Under the pieces are notes generated by a model. That model searched no databases, was not told the origin of the DNA, and worked only from the letters and a program-made list of their open reading frames with translations. A stretch of 64,000 nt of DNA, taken from the NCBI GenBank assembly GCA_037447655.1, contig JBBHKE010002441.1, positions 1 to 64,000 of the forward strand, given 5' to 3'. This DNA is from Zygnema cylindricum. Lineage: Eukaryota; Streptophyta; Zygnematophyceae; Zygnematales; Zygnemataceae. The first letter of the stretch is position 1, and the number at the start of each line of letters is the position of its first letter. Below, piece by piece: positions 48,558 through 60,400 of this stretch. A program made the position numbers and the translations under genes.

Positions 48558-49703
48558 GTGTGCGACATCGCCGAGGATGGTGGATGTTCCCCCGTTCTAA
48601 TGCAGTATGGGAGGTTGTGCACTTACAAATATGACTATAATTGGAACCTAAACAACGAGATACAGAGTGGCGACAAACTTACAGGATGGTTGTTTACGCT
48701 CCTAAGACCATGTATAGAAAGAGAAAACACAAATTATCGTGATGTTGTTCATCCAATGAAAGCATTGGCAATGGTGTTGTACCAATTTGGGAACGGGTGC
48801 AACTTACATACTATTTCAAACATGTTTTGTGTTGGACGTAGCACTATAGTTGCTTACACGACGTTGATTAGTGACGTGCTGGCACGACAATTCTACACTA
48901 GATTTGTCTCACATCCAACATGAGATTGTTTGAAGCTCATCCAAAACGGGTTTGAAACATTAACGAATGTAAAAATGATATCGGGTGTGATAGATGGAAC
49001 CCTTATCTATTTCAGAAACAAACTGAAATTTAATTCGCATGATTACTATTCCCGCCATGATCATTACAGTATTTTGCTACAAAGAGTCTGTGACCACCGA
49101 ATGGTATTTTGGGATATTTGTGTGAAGGCTCCTGGAGGAGTCCATGATTCGAGTCATTTCCAAGATTCGTCTATGTTAACTAAACTAAATGAAGGGCGCA
49201 CTTTTGGTGAGATTAGCATTATTAATGGTCAAAAAGTGCGAACGGTCATTTTGGCAGATTCTGTTTATCCTTCGGCTCCTTACAATTTGAAAGCATTCCA
49301 TAATGATGCATCTGGAACGGATGAGGAAAATACTTTTGACAAAGATCTCCGAAAAGGAAGAATTTTAATTGAAAATGCATATGGCATTTTAAAAATGCGT
49401 TTTCGCATCCTTGAATCATGTCCAGTTGAACTAAAGCGAGTACCTACAATTGTAACAGCTTGTTGTGTCATCCATAATTTTCTTATGTTCGATGCGAAAA
49501 AATGCGAACAGTACTGCCATGGATTCGTGAAAGAGAACCGATTCCATCGCAGCCCCCTCATGGACTACACAACCCCCATCGAGATGATTTGTTTGAAGAT
49601 TGGCATGAGAGGTTGTAATATGTACGCTAAAGATTCTTGTGGATTTTCATGTTTATTTAGCCCCAAATATGTTTCCATTAAACATTTGCTCCAAAATGTG
49701 TGA
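48558..49703 (+). pseudogene. PIF/Harbinger (HARB1-like) transposase, one in-frame stop
   Basis: DDE_Tnp_4-type transposase. The N-terminal part (to 48923) has the helix-turn-helix region MVLYQFGNGCNLHTISNMF...VGRSTIVAYTTLI. After an in-frame TGA at 48924-48926 the frame continues with GVIDGTLIYF (first Asp), ILADSVYP (second Asp) and IENAYGILKMRFRIL (Glu). The catalytic triad is complete. The usual second motif is GDxGYP; here it is ADSVYP, a small deviation. First ATG is at 48600, and an upstream exon ending at a TTTCCAATGCAG-like acceptor is possible. The C-terminus after about residue 340 is short and atypical. Cut-and-paste transposition would be its role, together with the Myb-like partner at 52415-51362. 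Confidence 0.85.
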
Positions 49704-51361
49704 TATTAAACATTACGATGACTTTTCTAAATTTGGGATTGATGAATGTTTATTGTTTGAACAAGTTGCTTTTTCAATTAATTGCGATGACAAACTAATA
49801 TAAATGGTGAACGTATGTTGAAAATGTGTAGGCATTGGAAAGTTCAAACGTGGCAACCGCGGCGGAAAGGTACTCGACATGAAACATAAACAATATAGAT
49901 GCACAGATTGTTTTGGGTGTGGTAGTGCTGACACCTCACAGTTAGTTTCAAGTTGCATTTTTTTATGCCCGAAAAAGTGATACGGGCGTTTAGTAATGGA
50001 GACACATGTCCATGGGATGATTTGCAAACTTTTTGGTTGTTGTCATATTTTTTTCCCACTCGTTTTGGAGATTATTTCAACGCGTATATTTATTAGCATA
50101 ATGCAAACATTCACAATTTTGGAGTCTAAAGACAAATGTTATTTCTATTTGTTTCTATTTTTTCCACTTTGGTGGTTTTTCATGAAGTTATTTAAATCCA
50201 TTAATGTATTGGTTCCCACTATAAGCCAAAGAAAACAATATATGTCAATCAATTAACGCTCATTTCATTTGTGTTGTGTGTAATCCATGAAATGAACATT
50301 TACATTGATTTGAACTAGTACATTAACTTTTTTTTAGCTTTGATAATTGTTCATATCTCTAAAAAGATTCTTACACCTACAAAATAAATTTGTGAGCAAT
50401 ATTTAGCAAATATGGACATCTTTTGTGCATGTTATTGAACGGAATTGAAAAGCATACATGAAGGTCAAGTTTTGGCATACAATTATAGCGCAAAGACGAA
50501 GAAAATAAAATAATTCAAATTTTAATATGTCATACCAAACGAACAACAACTATTGTTATAAAAATAAATGTGGTTCGGAAAACAATTATTTCTTACAAAC
50601 AAATAAATGCAAGTCACTAAAAAATTCATACAGCCTCGAAGGGAAATAGACTCGGCATTTTTGTGTTGTTACCCTATTGTTTCATGTTACACACAACAAC
50701 TTTTTGTGTAAAACATCAACTCATAATATGTGTATAAAACATTTATTTATAGCATGTGTACTCTTGTGAACTTTTGACAATGATCCTAATAACAAACACA
50801 ACGTCTTACATCTAGCAACATTTTTTTCATAAAAAGGTAACCATTGCTTGACATGCCCACACTATCGTAACTAAAAAAACACACACCAAACTAAAAAATC
50901 AAAATATAAAACTATATAGACGAAAATATGTTGCTACGTTCCTACGAGATAGAGAGAGAGAAAGAAGGAGAAAAAAAGACAGAGAGAGAGTGAAGCAGCA
51001 AAAGAGAGCGGTAAAGGTAGAGAGAGAGATCGAGAGAAAGACACGAAAAAAACAAGAAGAAAGTGAGGAGGAGATAGAGTAGCGGAGGAAAAAATATAAG
51101 GAGGGTTGGAGGGAAGGAGGGAGAGACAGTTAGAGGGAGAGAGAAATATGTAATTTTCTATCTTTTAGAATTTTGTGTTTGGATTTGCAAACGTAATTTT
51201 TCTAAATAATCCGCACGTTTTGATGCTTCGATTACACGGTGTATCGCATTTTCTTGCAGCTTTATTTCCTCACGTTTCTCCAACGAGTGTAACTCCAATA
51301 TCTTCATGCTCGTTTCCCATTCCATTCTTTCTTTGCGTTATGTAATCTTCATGTTCGTTTC
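49704..51361. other. Inter-ORF spacer of the Harbinger element
   Basis: AT-rich, with a GA-rich tract at 50945-51145. No coding motif. Convergent 3' ends of the two element genes flank it. Confidence 0.5.
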
Positions 51362-52415
51362 CTAATCCATTTTTTTTCTGCGTTCTAAATGTGACTCGTG
51401 CATAAATTTCATTTCAAGATCTAACCGCATTTTTTCGACTATAGCTTTCTCTGCGCTTGATTGCGCGATGACTTCCAATACTTGTCCAAACTTTGTCGCT
51501 TCGCTTTCGATCGTGTTTTTCATGTTAAACATTTCCTTTGACATAAATTCTTTTTCATTTACGTCATAATTCTTTTTTCCGTTTTGCAACACCGACTACG
51601 TGCGCATGTGCCTTTACTTCTTCTTCAATACTACTCTTTTTGGTTTTTTTACCTACTTTCTCAGGGGATACAAGGATGTCAGACTTTGAGGCATTCGTTG
51701 TTGCTGCATCAAAGCCTCTAGTTTGGATAGGTACATTGTTAGCGTCATTGGTATTGCCTTTCCGCACCTGTGGTGTTGGAATGAAGTGTGGTATTTCCAC
51801 CACATCGTCTTCTTCCTCATCGACATCCCCTCCCAAAGTGTTACTTGGTATTGTTTCCTCGTCATTTTTGTGTACACCATCTTTTTCTCTATTGTCCGTG
51901 TTAATTATATATGTATTCTGAAAGATACCTCTATCAAAACTATAATCCACCCCATTAATCTTTTTGCTATGCTGTAAGACTGAATGTAGCATGTCAAAGT
52001 ATGCCCATGTTATTTGGCCTGTTCCAGTCGATGTTTTTTTCTTTACAAGTTCTTTGTATTTTTTTTTTAAGCTGTCCAATTTCCCTTTTCCGGAGTCAAT
52101 GCTCCTGTTTCCCAAATGTCGATGTGACTTGTTTATTTTGTTGACAATGAGGGTCTGTCATTCGTGGTAGGTTAGATTTCTTGTCTCTCCTTGTTGGGTT
52201 TCCACCCATGCATTTACGAGGATGTCTGTGGAATCCACGCTCCAAGGCCGTTTTAATAACTTAGGATCTTCCAGTGCTGGGCTAATAAAAGGTCTTTGTT
52301 GAGTGGATGTCATGCTTCCTTGCATGTTGAATTCAGTTTCGTGAAAACGGTTTTCTTCGGTTTTGCTCATTTTTTCGCAAAAATCAATATCGGTAATGGC
52401 ACTAAATTCCGCCAT
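51362..52415 (-). pseudogene. Harbinger-type Myb/SANT-like protein, broken
   Basis: Starts at ATG 52415 (MAEFSAITDIDF). The trihelix-like DNA-binding domain reads KRPWSVDSTDILVNAWVE, then an in-frame TGA (52160-52158) where the family's second Trp is expected, then KLDSLKKKYKELVKKK. An acidic linker (DVDEEEDDVVEIPHF) and a basic segment follow. Near 51590 a one-base slip in an A-run (CGGAAAAAAG) shifts the frame into the C-terminal coiled-coil (51592-51362, rich in Lys, Glu and Met). Such proteins carry the transposase to the nucleus and DNA ends in PIF/Harbinger elements. The convergent layout with the transposase is typical. Confidence 0.75.
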
Positions 52416-52599
52416 ATTTGCACAGTCCTGCACACCACCAATTACCAATCATTTGAAGCAGAAGTAAGCGATCAGTAGTCGGTAATTAGAATAAACCCAA
52501 ATTGTAAGAGATCAAAAACTAAAGATATTTCGACCCTTTTTAATTTTTCAAAACCAGTAAGTACAAGGGGCTGTTGGTTTTGTCCATTAAAAATATCAT

Positions 52600-53055
52600 T
52601 ACATACATTCCCCCTCCCTCTCCTTCTCCCTCTCCCTCTCTTTCTCCCTCTCTCTCTACCTCCCCCCTCCCTCTCCCTCTCCCTCTCCCTCTCCCTCTCC
52701 CTCTCCCTCCCTCCCCTCCTTCTCCCTCTCCCTCTCCCCCTCTTTTTTGCTCCCCCTCTCCCTCCCTCCCCTCCTTCTTTTCCCTCTCCCCTTCCCTTTC
52801 CCTCTACCTCTCCCCCTCTTTCCCCCCCTTTCTCTCCCTCTTGCTTTCCCTCTTCCTCTCCCTCTCCCTCTCCCTCCCTCCCTCCCTCCCTCCCCCTCCC
52901 TCTCCCTTTTCAATCTCCTTCTCCCTCTCCCTCTTCCCCTCCCTCTCTCCCTCCCCTTTCGTCTCCCTCTCCTTCTCCCTCTTCCTCTCCCTCTCCGACT
53001 CCCTCTTTTTTTCGCTCTCCCTCTCTCTCTCCCTTCGCCTCTCCCTCACTCTCTA
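52600..53055 (+). repeat. CT-rich (CCCTCT)n microsatellite
   Basis: About 450 bp of CCCTCTCC-type repeat with irregular T-rich breaks. Long Ser/Pro/Leu or Arg/Glu/Gly open frames are artefacts. Confidence 0.95.
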
Positions 53056-53259
53056 TGTATATACATTTTACATACATATTATATACATACACCTCTATCT
53101 TTTCGTACGAGGGTGAATTTTTCATTTTGCAATATTAAAAACTTTTTGATTCAAAAAAGTTCTCACAAAAAAGAAATAGTACACATCGTAAGCAGAAAAA
53201 CACAACTGGTAAAAATGACAAAAAAAGTCATCAAATAATTTGAAGAGAAAACCACAAAC

Positions 53260-54200
53260 GTAAATTTCTATGAGTACCGTTAAAAATTGTACAATACCTG
53301 TAATACCACTACTACCACAAATTATACATAACTCTAATTATACTAATTACACAAACCAAAATCTAAGTTAATACTTATAATACGTACAAATAACTGTAAA
53401 AATTCTCATTATATAATTATTGTCCTAATACTAATTATACATTACTGAAAAGTGTCCTAACACTAATTATACAGTACTAGTAACTGCAATAACACTAATT
53501 ATATCGAATAGTAACAGTACTCACACTAACTATACAGACGTATAGTTGTACTAACACTAATTATACATACAAAAACGGTGCTAAGTATAATTATACGGAC
53601 TAATACCTGTAAAATTACTAATATACAGAGTAATAACTTTTCTAATAACAATAATACTGTTCTCATACTAATTATACAGACTAATAACTGTGTTAATATC
53701 AATTAAACAGTATTTATATCTGTACTAACAATAATTCTACAGTCTAATAATTGTGACAATACTAATTATACAAACCAATAACCGTAATAACACGGATTAC
53801 TGATTATAAACATCACTAACGGCACTAATACATATTATACCCTAAATCTAATTATACACTAAAACTAATTATATAGGTAACCAACTAGACCAATGCTGAT
53901 TATACAAACTACTAACAGTAAAACACTAGTAATACATACTAAAAACTGTACTAATACTTATTATTCTACTAATAACTACACTCATTCTCCTGTCACATAA
54001 TAATAACTGTACGAATACTAATTTTACAGACTCATACATATGCGCATACTAATTATACATAAACATAACTTTAAAAATACTGATTATGCGAACTATTAGC
54101 TGTGCTAATACTGACCGTACTAATACGGTTTATAGGAACGAATAACTGGACTAACATTGACTTTACACAACAATAAATATGAATAATTATTATTAATATA
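53260..54200 (+). repeat. Degenerate AT-rich minisatellite
   Basis: Roughly 30-40 degenerate units of ACTAATTATACAGACTAATA-like sequence, often with AACTGTA. Period is about 25-35 and irregular. No coding. Confidence 0.7.
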
Positions 54201-54204
54201 ATTT

Positions 54205-54506
54205 TTAGTCTGCATAATTAGTAGTAGTATAGTTATTAGCCTGTAAAATTATTGTTAAATTATTATGAGTACAGTAAACATCAAAAAAAGAAGTGACTAT
54301 TGCCACTATGGCCACAAAAAGACATCACAAATTCCCAGAAAGCAACTAAAGACATTTAGTCTGCATAATTAGTAGTAGTATAGTTATTAGTCTGTAAAAT
54401 TATTGTTAAATTATTATGAGTACAGTAAACATCAAAAAAAGAAGTGACTATTGCCACTATGGCCACAAAAAGACATCACAAATTCCCAGAAAGCAACTAA
54501 AGACAT
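54205..54506 (+). repeat. Recent 151-bp tandem duplication
   Basis: Two copies, 54205-54355 and 54356-54506, both beginning TTAGTCTGCATAATTAG and ending CTAAAGACAT; they differ by about one base (AGCCTG/AGTCTG). Confidence 0.9.
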
Positions 54507-54720
54507 CATCTCAGAACTACGTCATAAACATAGAAAGAAACATCCTAAAAAAAAAAAACTAAAAACTGGCAAAAAAGTAAAAAGAAAAACATAACTACAG
54601 ACCTAATGTTGGAGAACTGTCCACTTTGGACTCCACACGTGTGTATCGCGCTCTAAGCTGGTTCGCTAGTGCGCCGCTAATCGCCGTATAAATTTGGTAT
54701 TAGGCGTTTGCGTACACATC

Positions 54721-54792
54721 GGCCGGGTAGCTCAGTTGGTAGAGCTAGTGTACGGTTTGCACAGGTCCCGAGTTCGTTCCCCGGCTTGACCA
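54721..54792 (+). other. tRNA-like sequence T5 (most tRNA-like copy)
   Basis: 72 nt with a recognisable cloverleaf. Acceptor arms GGCCGGG/CTTGACC pair imperfectly, the D-arm GCTCAGTTGGTAGAGC is perfect, the anticodon stem-loop gives GGT in the anticodon place but C at position 33, and the T-arm has TTCGTTC in its loop instead of TTCGANNC. Likely a tRNA-Thr-derived pseudogene or a SINE/LTR module, not a functional tRNA. Confidence 0.55.
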
Positions 54793-56400
54793 TTTTCCAA
54801 AGTTAATACTTTGGCGCCCATGCGATAAGTTGAATATTGCCGATTTCCAATATGGTATCAAATGCAAGAACTACAAGATGGAAATAGAAAGAGTGGAGAA
54901 AAATGATGTGAAAAAACACCACACAATGGTGATGGAAAAATGGGAAATGAGAAAGTTAAAGCAAGTGACATAAGTTGATGAACATGATATAATGATTAGA
55001 AAGAGTTAAAAAAGATGTTCAATGAATCAATAGGTTAAAATGATTCCAAAAGGAAAAAGTTGGAAAAAAAAAATGGCCCAATGGTCTAATGATTTTTGGT
55101 TTATAGAAATGGGGATGAAAAAGAGTTGTGCGAATAAAAACATCAAAAGTTGAATGTAAAGAAAGGTGGAAAAAAGGTGTGAAAAAGACAAAGGCACTTT
55201 TGGGGAAAATTAGAAAATTAAAGTGTCAAACATCAGACGATGAAAGAAAAAGGTTAAAGAAATTATAAAAAGAATCAATTTGACAAAAATAAAGGTGAAA
55301 GAAAAAATGATTTCAAAACAAAAGGGCCTTCCTAGAGGCTAAGTGAGAAGGTGGATGTTAATAAGAGAATTTAGTGAAATACATGAAGAATGTCACAAAA
55401 AAAATAGAGAGCAATTAGAGAATTTAGTGAATGCAAAAAGGGTATTTCACAATTATAAAGGCTAAGTGAAAAGGTAATATATGAATAGGGAATTACATAG
55501 AGTGGAAAGTGGAAATTCCACAACTAGAAATGTATGTCAATACTCCCTCTCATTTCTAGTAGTGGAAAAATGAGAGATTAAAAGAGTAAGTGAAACAAAG
55601 TGGAAAGAACGAGAAAAACGTAATGTGTCCAATTTCGTAAATATAGTGGAGGAAATAGAACTTAACACACTTTGTGATAATCAAGGAAGATTGACAAGAG
55701 ATGAAGTAGTGAAAATAAAAATTTGTCGATAAAAGTAAGAGAAAAAAAAAGGTTTGGTGAAAAATATGAATATAAATAAAGAAAAAAGAATGTTCAATGA
55801 GAATATAGAGATGGAGGAATTGAGAAAATTCCAAAAAGAAAGGTACAAAGCAATATTGGTTGGTGGAAGGAGAAAATGGAGGTGTTTGGAAATTTAGAAG
55901 AAAGAGAAGTAATTTCCTTCCGATGCTGCAATAAGCCGGAAAATGTCTGATAAAAGGGGCTTTTCCGTATATAAGAGTGTCACATAGGAAATGTTAACGT
56001 CCAGTCATAAATAGATTATGTTGTCGTTGGTCTTTTAGTACAATACTGTCCGATACGTCACAGTGTTTTGATTGGTTGGGAAAACAGAAGTGAAGCATAT
56101 TTGTATGAAAAATAAGAATTAATTTTGTTTTTTAATTCCTTCTCACAAGTATCAAAGGGCACATGTGTGCATTTTCACTGATATTGTGTGGTCAATTTCA
56201 TTACGGTTATTTGGGCGTTTTGCATGAAACTTTACTAGTCATTTGCACACGCAGGGTGGTTTCGTTGTTGTGACTACATCTGGCTAAAGTTGTTGTCAGA
56301 AGAAGTGTTAGAACAAGTGTTAGAATTCTGTGTCCATTTCCTGCTAAGGACCAGAAGTGAAACTTTGCGTGAGAGAGAAGTCAACATAAGTGGTTCAAGT
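54793..56400. other. A-rich region, possible retroelement remnant
   Basis: A PBS-like TGGTATCAAATGC lies at about 54852. A polypurine-like TAGAAATGAGAGGGAG, minus sense, followed by TATTGACATAC lies near 55544. The two point to opposite orientations, so no single element can be drawn. The plus strand is strongly A/G-rich with GGAAAAA words. No coding frame. Confidence 0.3.
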
Positions 56401-56402
56401 AC

Positions 56403-56590
56403 GGTTAATTAGACGTCACGTAGACGTCAAGTTACATTTGAGTAAACGTCAAGCATAATTTGTGTAGACGTTAAGATTTGGTAGACACCAGGTACATTTT
56501 CGTAGACGTTAAGTTAACTTTGCGTAGACGTCAACATTTGATGAAACGTAGTCGTCTACTTGTAACGTAGTCGTCTACGTGTATTGTCTG
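56403..56590 (+). repeat. Array of GTAGACGTCAAG-like units
   Basis: Seven or eight copies of GTAGACGT(C/T)AAG-like sequence spaced by about 20-30 nt, followed by two copies of CGTAGTCGTCTAC in inverted sense. GACGTC is the core bound by plant TGA-type bZIP factors. A TATA-like CACATATAAAATG lies 130 bp downstream (56725). Possibly an enhancer of a retroelement or gene promoter. Confidence 0.6.
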
Positions 56591-56969
56591 ACAAGTGAAT
56601 TTGTCGCAGATTTTGAGTGTATGACACGTAGCAAATTGTGACCGTTGATTCGTTTACGTAGGTCACAAGTTAAGATATTTTTTTTACGCGAAACACAAAT
56701 AGCGTAGTACCTACGTCATCCACACATATAAAATGTACGCATGCCTGACATTAAATAATCAATCAACTGAATGATTCTCTCTAATATTTAATTATTGCTA
56801 TCTTGGCACTGAGTGCTTATTTTATCGTGTAATTAATCTATCTTATTTTGTTCAAAAGCTTGTTTTCGGATGTTTATCTGAGAATTTATGGAAAGCAACA
56901 AAGCGCGAATTTTTTTATTTATTAATTGTTTCAACTTAAATACCACGCGACATCTTTGATGATCTCATC

Positions 56970-57212
56970 TTTCTTTTCCTGCCTCTCTCTTTTCCTCCCT
57001 CTCTATACCACACTCTCTCTCTTTGTCCCTCTCTCCGTCTCTCCGTCTATCTGTATCTCCCAATCTCCCTGTTTCCACTCCTCTCTCTCCCTCTCTCCCT
57101 CTCTCCTTCTCCCTCTCGCCCTCTCCTGCGCTCTCGGGCTCTCCCTTTCTCCATATCTCCATCTCGTTATCTCGCCATCTCCCTCTCTCTCTCTTCCCCT
57201 CTCTCTCTCCTG
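56970..57212 (+). repeat. CT-rich microsatellite
   Basis: CTCTCTCC-type tract of about 240 bp. Confidence 0.9.
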
Positions 57213-57215
57213 CTA

Positions 57216-57305
57216 ATTAAAATTTAACATTATCTAGTGTAGATCTGTGTGTTGAAGGGAATTAAAATTTAACATTATCTAGTGTAGATCTGTGTGTTAA
57301 AGGGA
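57216..57305 (+). repeat. 45-bp tandem duplication
   Basis: ATTAAAATTTAACATTATCT and the following 25 bases, repeated twice with one difference (GTTGAAGGGA/GTTAAAGGGA). Confidence 0.9.
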
Positions 57306-57489
57306 ATTAAGGACTGAGAATAGTTTTTTACCTAGAAGGTTAACTGTGCACCAAATGTTGAGTGATAGTAGAAGAGTAAACGTACAAAAGTACTCCATTG
57401 CCTTACGTACAAATTTGAATAGTGTGGTGTACGGACGTGTCAGTAAGTACAAAAATGGTACTTTGTTAAGTAAAAAATACGAAACATCG

Positions 57490-60400
57490 ATTAAATAGAC
57501 CCCTCCCTCGCCGTCTCTCTCTTTCTCTCCCTCTCCTATTCTCTTGCACACGCTCTCCCTCACCCCCTCCCCCTCCCTCTCCCTCTCCGTCTTCCTCTCC
57601 CTCTCCCTCTCCCTCGCCCTCGCCCTCGCCTTCGCCCTCGCCCTCTCCCTCACCCGCCCCCCTCCTTCTCCCCCTCCCCCTTCCCCTCTCCCTCCCTCTC
57701 TTTCTCTCCCTCCCTTTCCTCCTCCCCCTTCCCTTCCTCCTCCCCCTCCCCCTCACCCTCTCCCTCTCCGTTCTTTTCTTCCCCCCCTGCCCCACCTCCT
57801 CCCTCTCTATTGCTACTTACGATCTTTTAAATCTGATTGGTCAAATTATGTGTCTTGATGTGCAATGTGCAATGTGCAATGTGCAACATTGTAGTCATAG
57901 TGTCATGTGTCTTACAAGTTATCGAGGGATATCAGTTGACCGATGGACAATGGAAATACTTCCACTCAACTGATTGTTTGATAGATCTATGTGACACCCA
58001 ATGTTCACACCCGACCAACACAACCGTACAAAGTGATTTTGTCACTACGACTCGTTTTTTATTACCATTATTCTAGTTTAGCTAGTAAACTATTATTAAT
58101 TAGATTATTGACTATGGTTAATTATGTTAATATTACTAATTATTTTCCTAAATATTATTAATTTCTAACACTTAGTATTATTTATTATTTTTATTATTCT
58201 TTATTGCGAATTATATTTACCATTTATTACTTGTTATTATAGTTTATTGTTGTTATTTTATTTATTATCATTACTATTATAATATATATTTTTATTGTTT
58301 TTCCTTTTACTTTCATAAGCTATAACTGTTATGATTATTATTATTATTGTTAGTATATATATTTTTTATTATTATAGTAATTAAAATCTTTATTATTATC
58401 ATTACAATTAGTACCGTTACAATTATAACAGTAAACTTTTAACTATTACAATAAAATAGTTATTGTCATTATCATTACAATTGTTTAATTGCAAAAATTA
58501 TTGTTATTATTATTATGTTTATTAAAAATTGTTTTTATTGCTACTTTTTTTTTATTATTAAATTATCAACTATTATTAACAATAACATAATAATAATTAT
58601 TAATTGTTTTTATTGTTACTATATCACATAAATTATTTAGTACTATAAATATTTCATATTGTTTATGCTATTTCTTATAATTATTATCACTTGAAACTTA
58701 CTACTTAATAAGTTATTGTTTACACTTTTTTTTTGTTAATAACAAATTTTATAATTATTCGAAGTATTGTGATTTTTGTTAAGATAATTCTTATTGATAT
58801 TACAATTATCTTTATTATCACTGTTATCATTATTATTTATATAATGTTCAATATCGTTATTATAGTCAGTATCATTATTATAGTTAATATTGTTATTAGC
58901 ATTTTTTATTAACTTTCAATACTATTATTATTGCTCTCCCTCTCTCTCTTCTTTTCTCCCCCCTCTCTCTCTCCTCTCTCCCTCTCCATCTCCCTCGCCT
59001 CTCTCTCTTTTTTTTTCCATCTTTTCTCTCCCTCTCTATCTTTTTATTTTTTTCCCACTCCCTATTCCTTACTCTCTCTTCCTCTAGCCCTATCTTACCC
59101 TCCCCCCTCCCTCTCTCTCCCATTCTATCTCTCTCTCTCTCTCCCACTTCCCTTCCCAATACTTCTCCCTCTTCCTCGCCCTCGCCCTCGTCCTCGCCTC
59201 GCCCTTGACCTCGTTCATGCTCTCACCCTCTACCATTCCTTCTACCTCTCTCCCTCCCCCGAACCCTCTCCCTCCCTTAATTCATCCTCCCTTTTTCTCT
59301 CCCTCCTCTCCCTCCCCCTCTGTCTCCCTCTCTCTCTCTTCCCTCTCCTTCTCACTCTCTGGCGTCCTACCCTTTCCCTTCCCCTCTCGTCCTTCTCTCA
59401 CTCTTCCTCCCACTCCCTCTCCATCCCCCTCTACTCTCCTTTTACTTTTTCACTACTCTCCCTCTCCTCTCCTTCACCTCTACCTCACCCATCCCTCTCC
59501 TTATACTCTCCTCTCCTCTCCATTTGCACTCCCCTCCTAATTCCCCTCCCCTTTCCCCTTCTCCTCTCTCTATCAACCTCCCACTCCCTCTCCACCTCTC
59601 TCTCCATCTCCCTTTTCCTCTCCCAATCCCTTTCACTCTTTCTCCTCCTCCCTTTTCTTTTCCCTCACCCTCTCCCTCTCCATCTCCCTCTCCAACTCCT
59701 TCTCTCACCCCCTCGACCTCATCCACTCCGACTACCTATCCCTCCCCTCTCTCTCCCCCTCCCTTTCCGTCTCCCCATCTCGCGTCCAATTCCTTCCCCT
59801 CCCCATGCTTCCCCTCCGTCCCCTCCTTCCTCTCACTCTCCTTCCCATCTCCCTCTCCTTTCCCATCTCCTCTTCCTCCTCTCCCTATCCTCTTCCTCTC
59901 CTCTCCCTCTTCTCTCCCACTCAAATCCTTTTCCACTTCTTTTTCTTCTTTCTCTTGCTCTTTCTCTCCCTCTCCCTCTTCCTCTCCCTCTCCTTCTCCC
60001 TCCCTCTCTCTCTCTCCCTCTCTCTCTCTCCCTCACCCTTCCCTTCCTCCCCCTCCCCCTCACCCTCTCCCTCTCTGTTCTTTTTTTCCACCCCTGCCCC
60101 ACCTCCTCCCTCTCTATTGCTACCTACGATCTTTTAAATCTGATTGGTCAAATTATGTGTCTTGATGTGCAATGTGCAACATCGTAGTCATAGTGTCTTG
60201 TGTCTTACAAGTTACTGAGGGATATCAGTTGACCGATGGACAATGGAATACTTCCACTCAACTGATTGTTTGATAGATCTCTGTGGACACCCAATGTTCA
60301 CACCCGACCAACACACCGTACAGAGTGATTTTCTCACTACGATTCGTTTTTTTATTACCACTGTTTTAATTTCTTATCATTATTATCATTTGAAACTTAC

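Noticed and set aside
52567-52590. GGGGCTGTTGG resembling a Tourist/Harbinger terminal repeat at the right of the Harbinger pair
   Set aside because: It points the wrong way for the element on its left, and no partner end was found.
54721-54792. Functional tRNA-Thr gene
   Set aside because: C instead of T at position 33, mismatched acceptor stem and altered T-loop argue against function.
54852-54864. TGGTATCAAATGC as a retrotransposon primer site
   Set aside because: Two or more mismatches to the Met site, no gag after it, and a polypurine-like signal at 55544 points the other way.
58931-60187. 418-codon Ser/Pro/Leu frame
   Set aside because: Translation of CT-rich satellite; opposite strand gives Arg/Glu/Gly frames in the same place.
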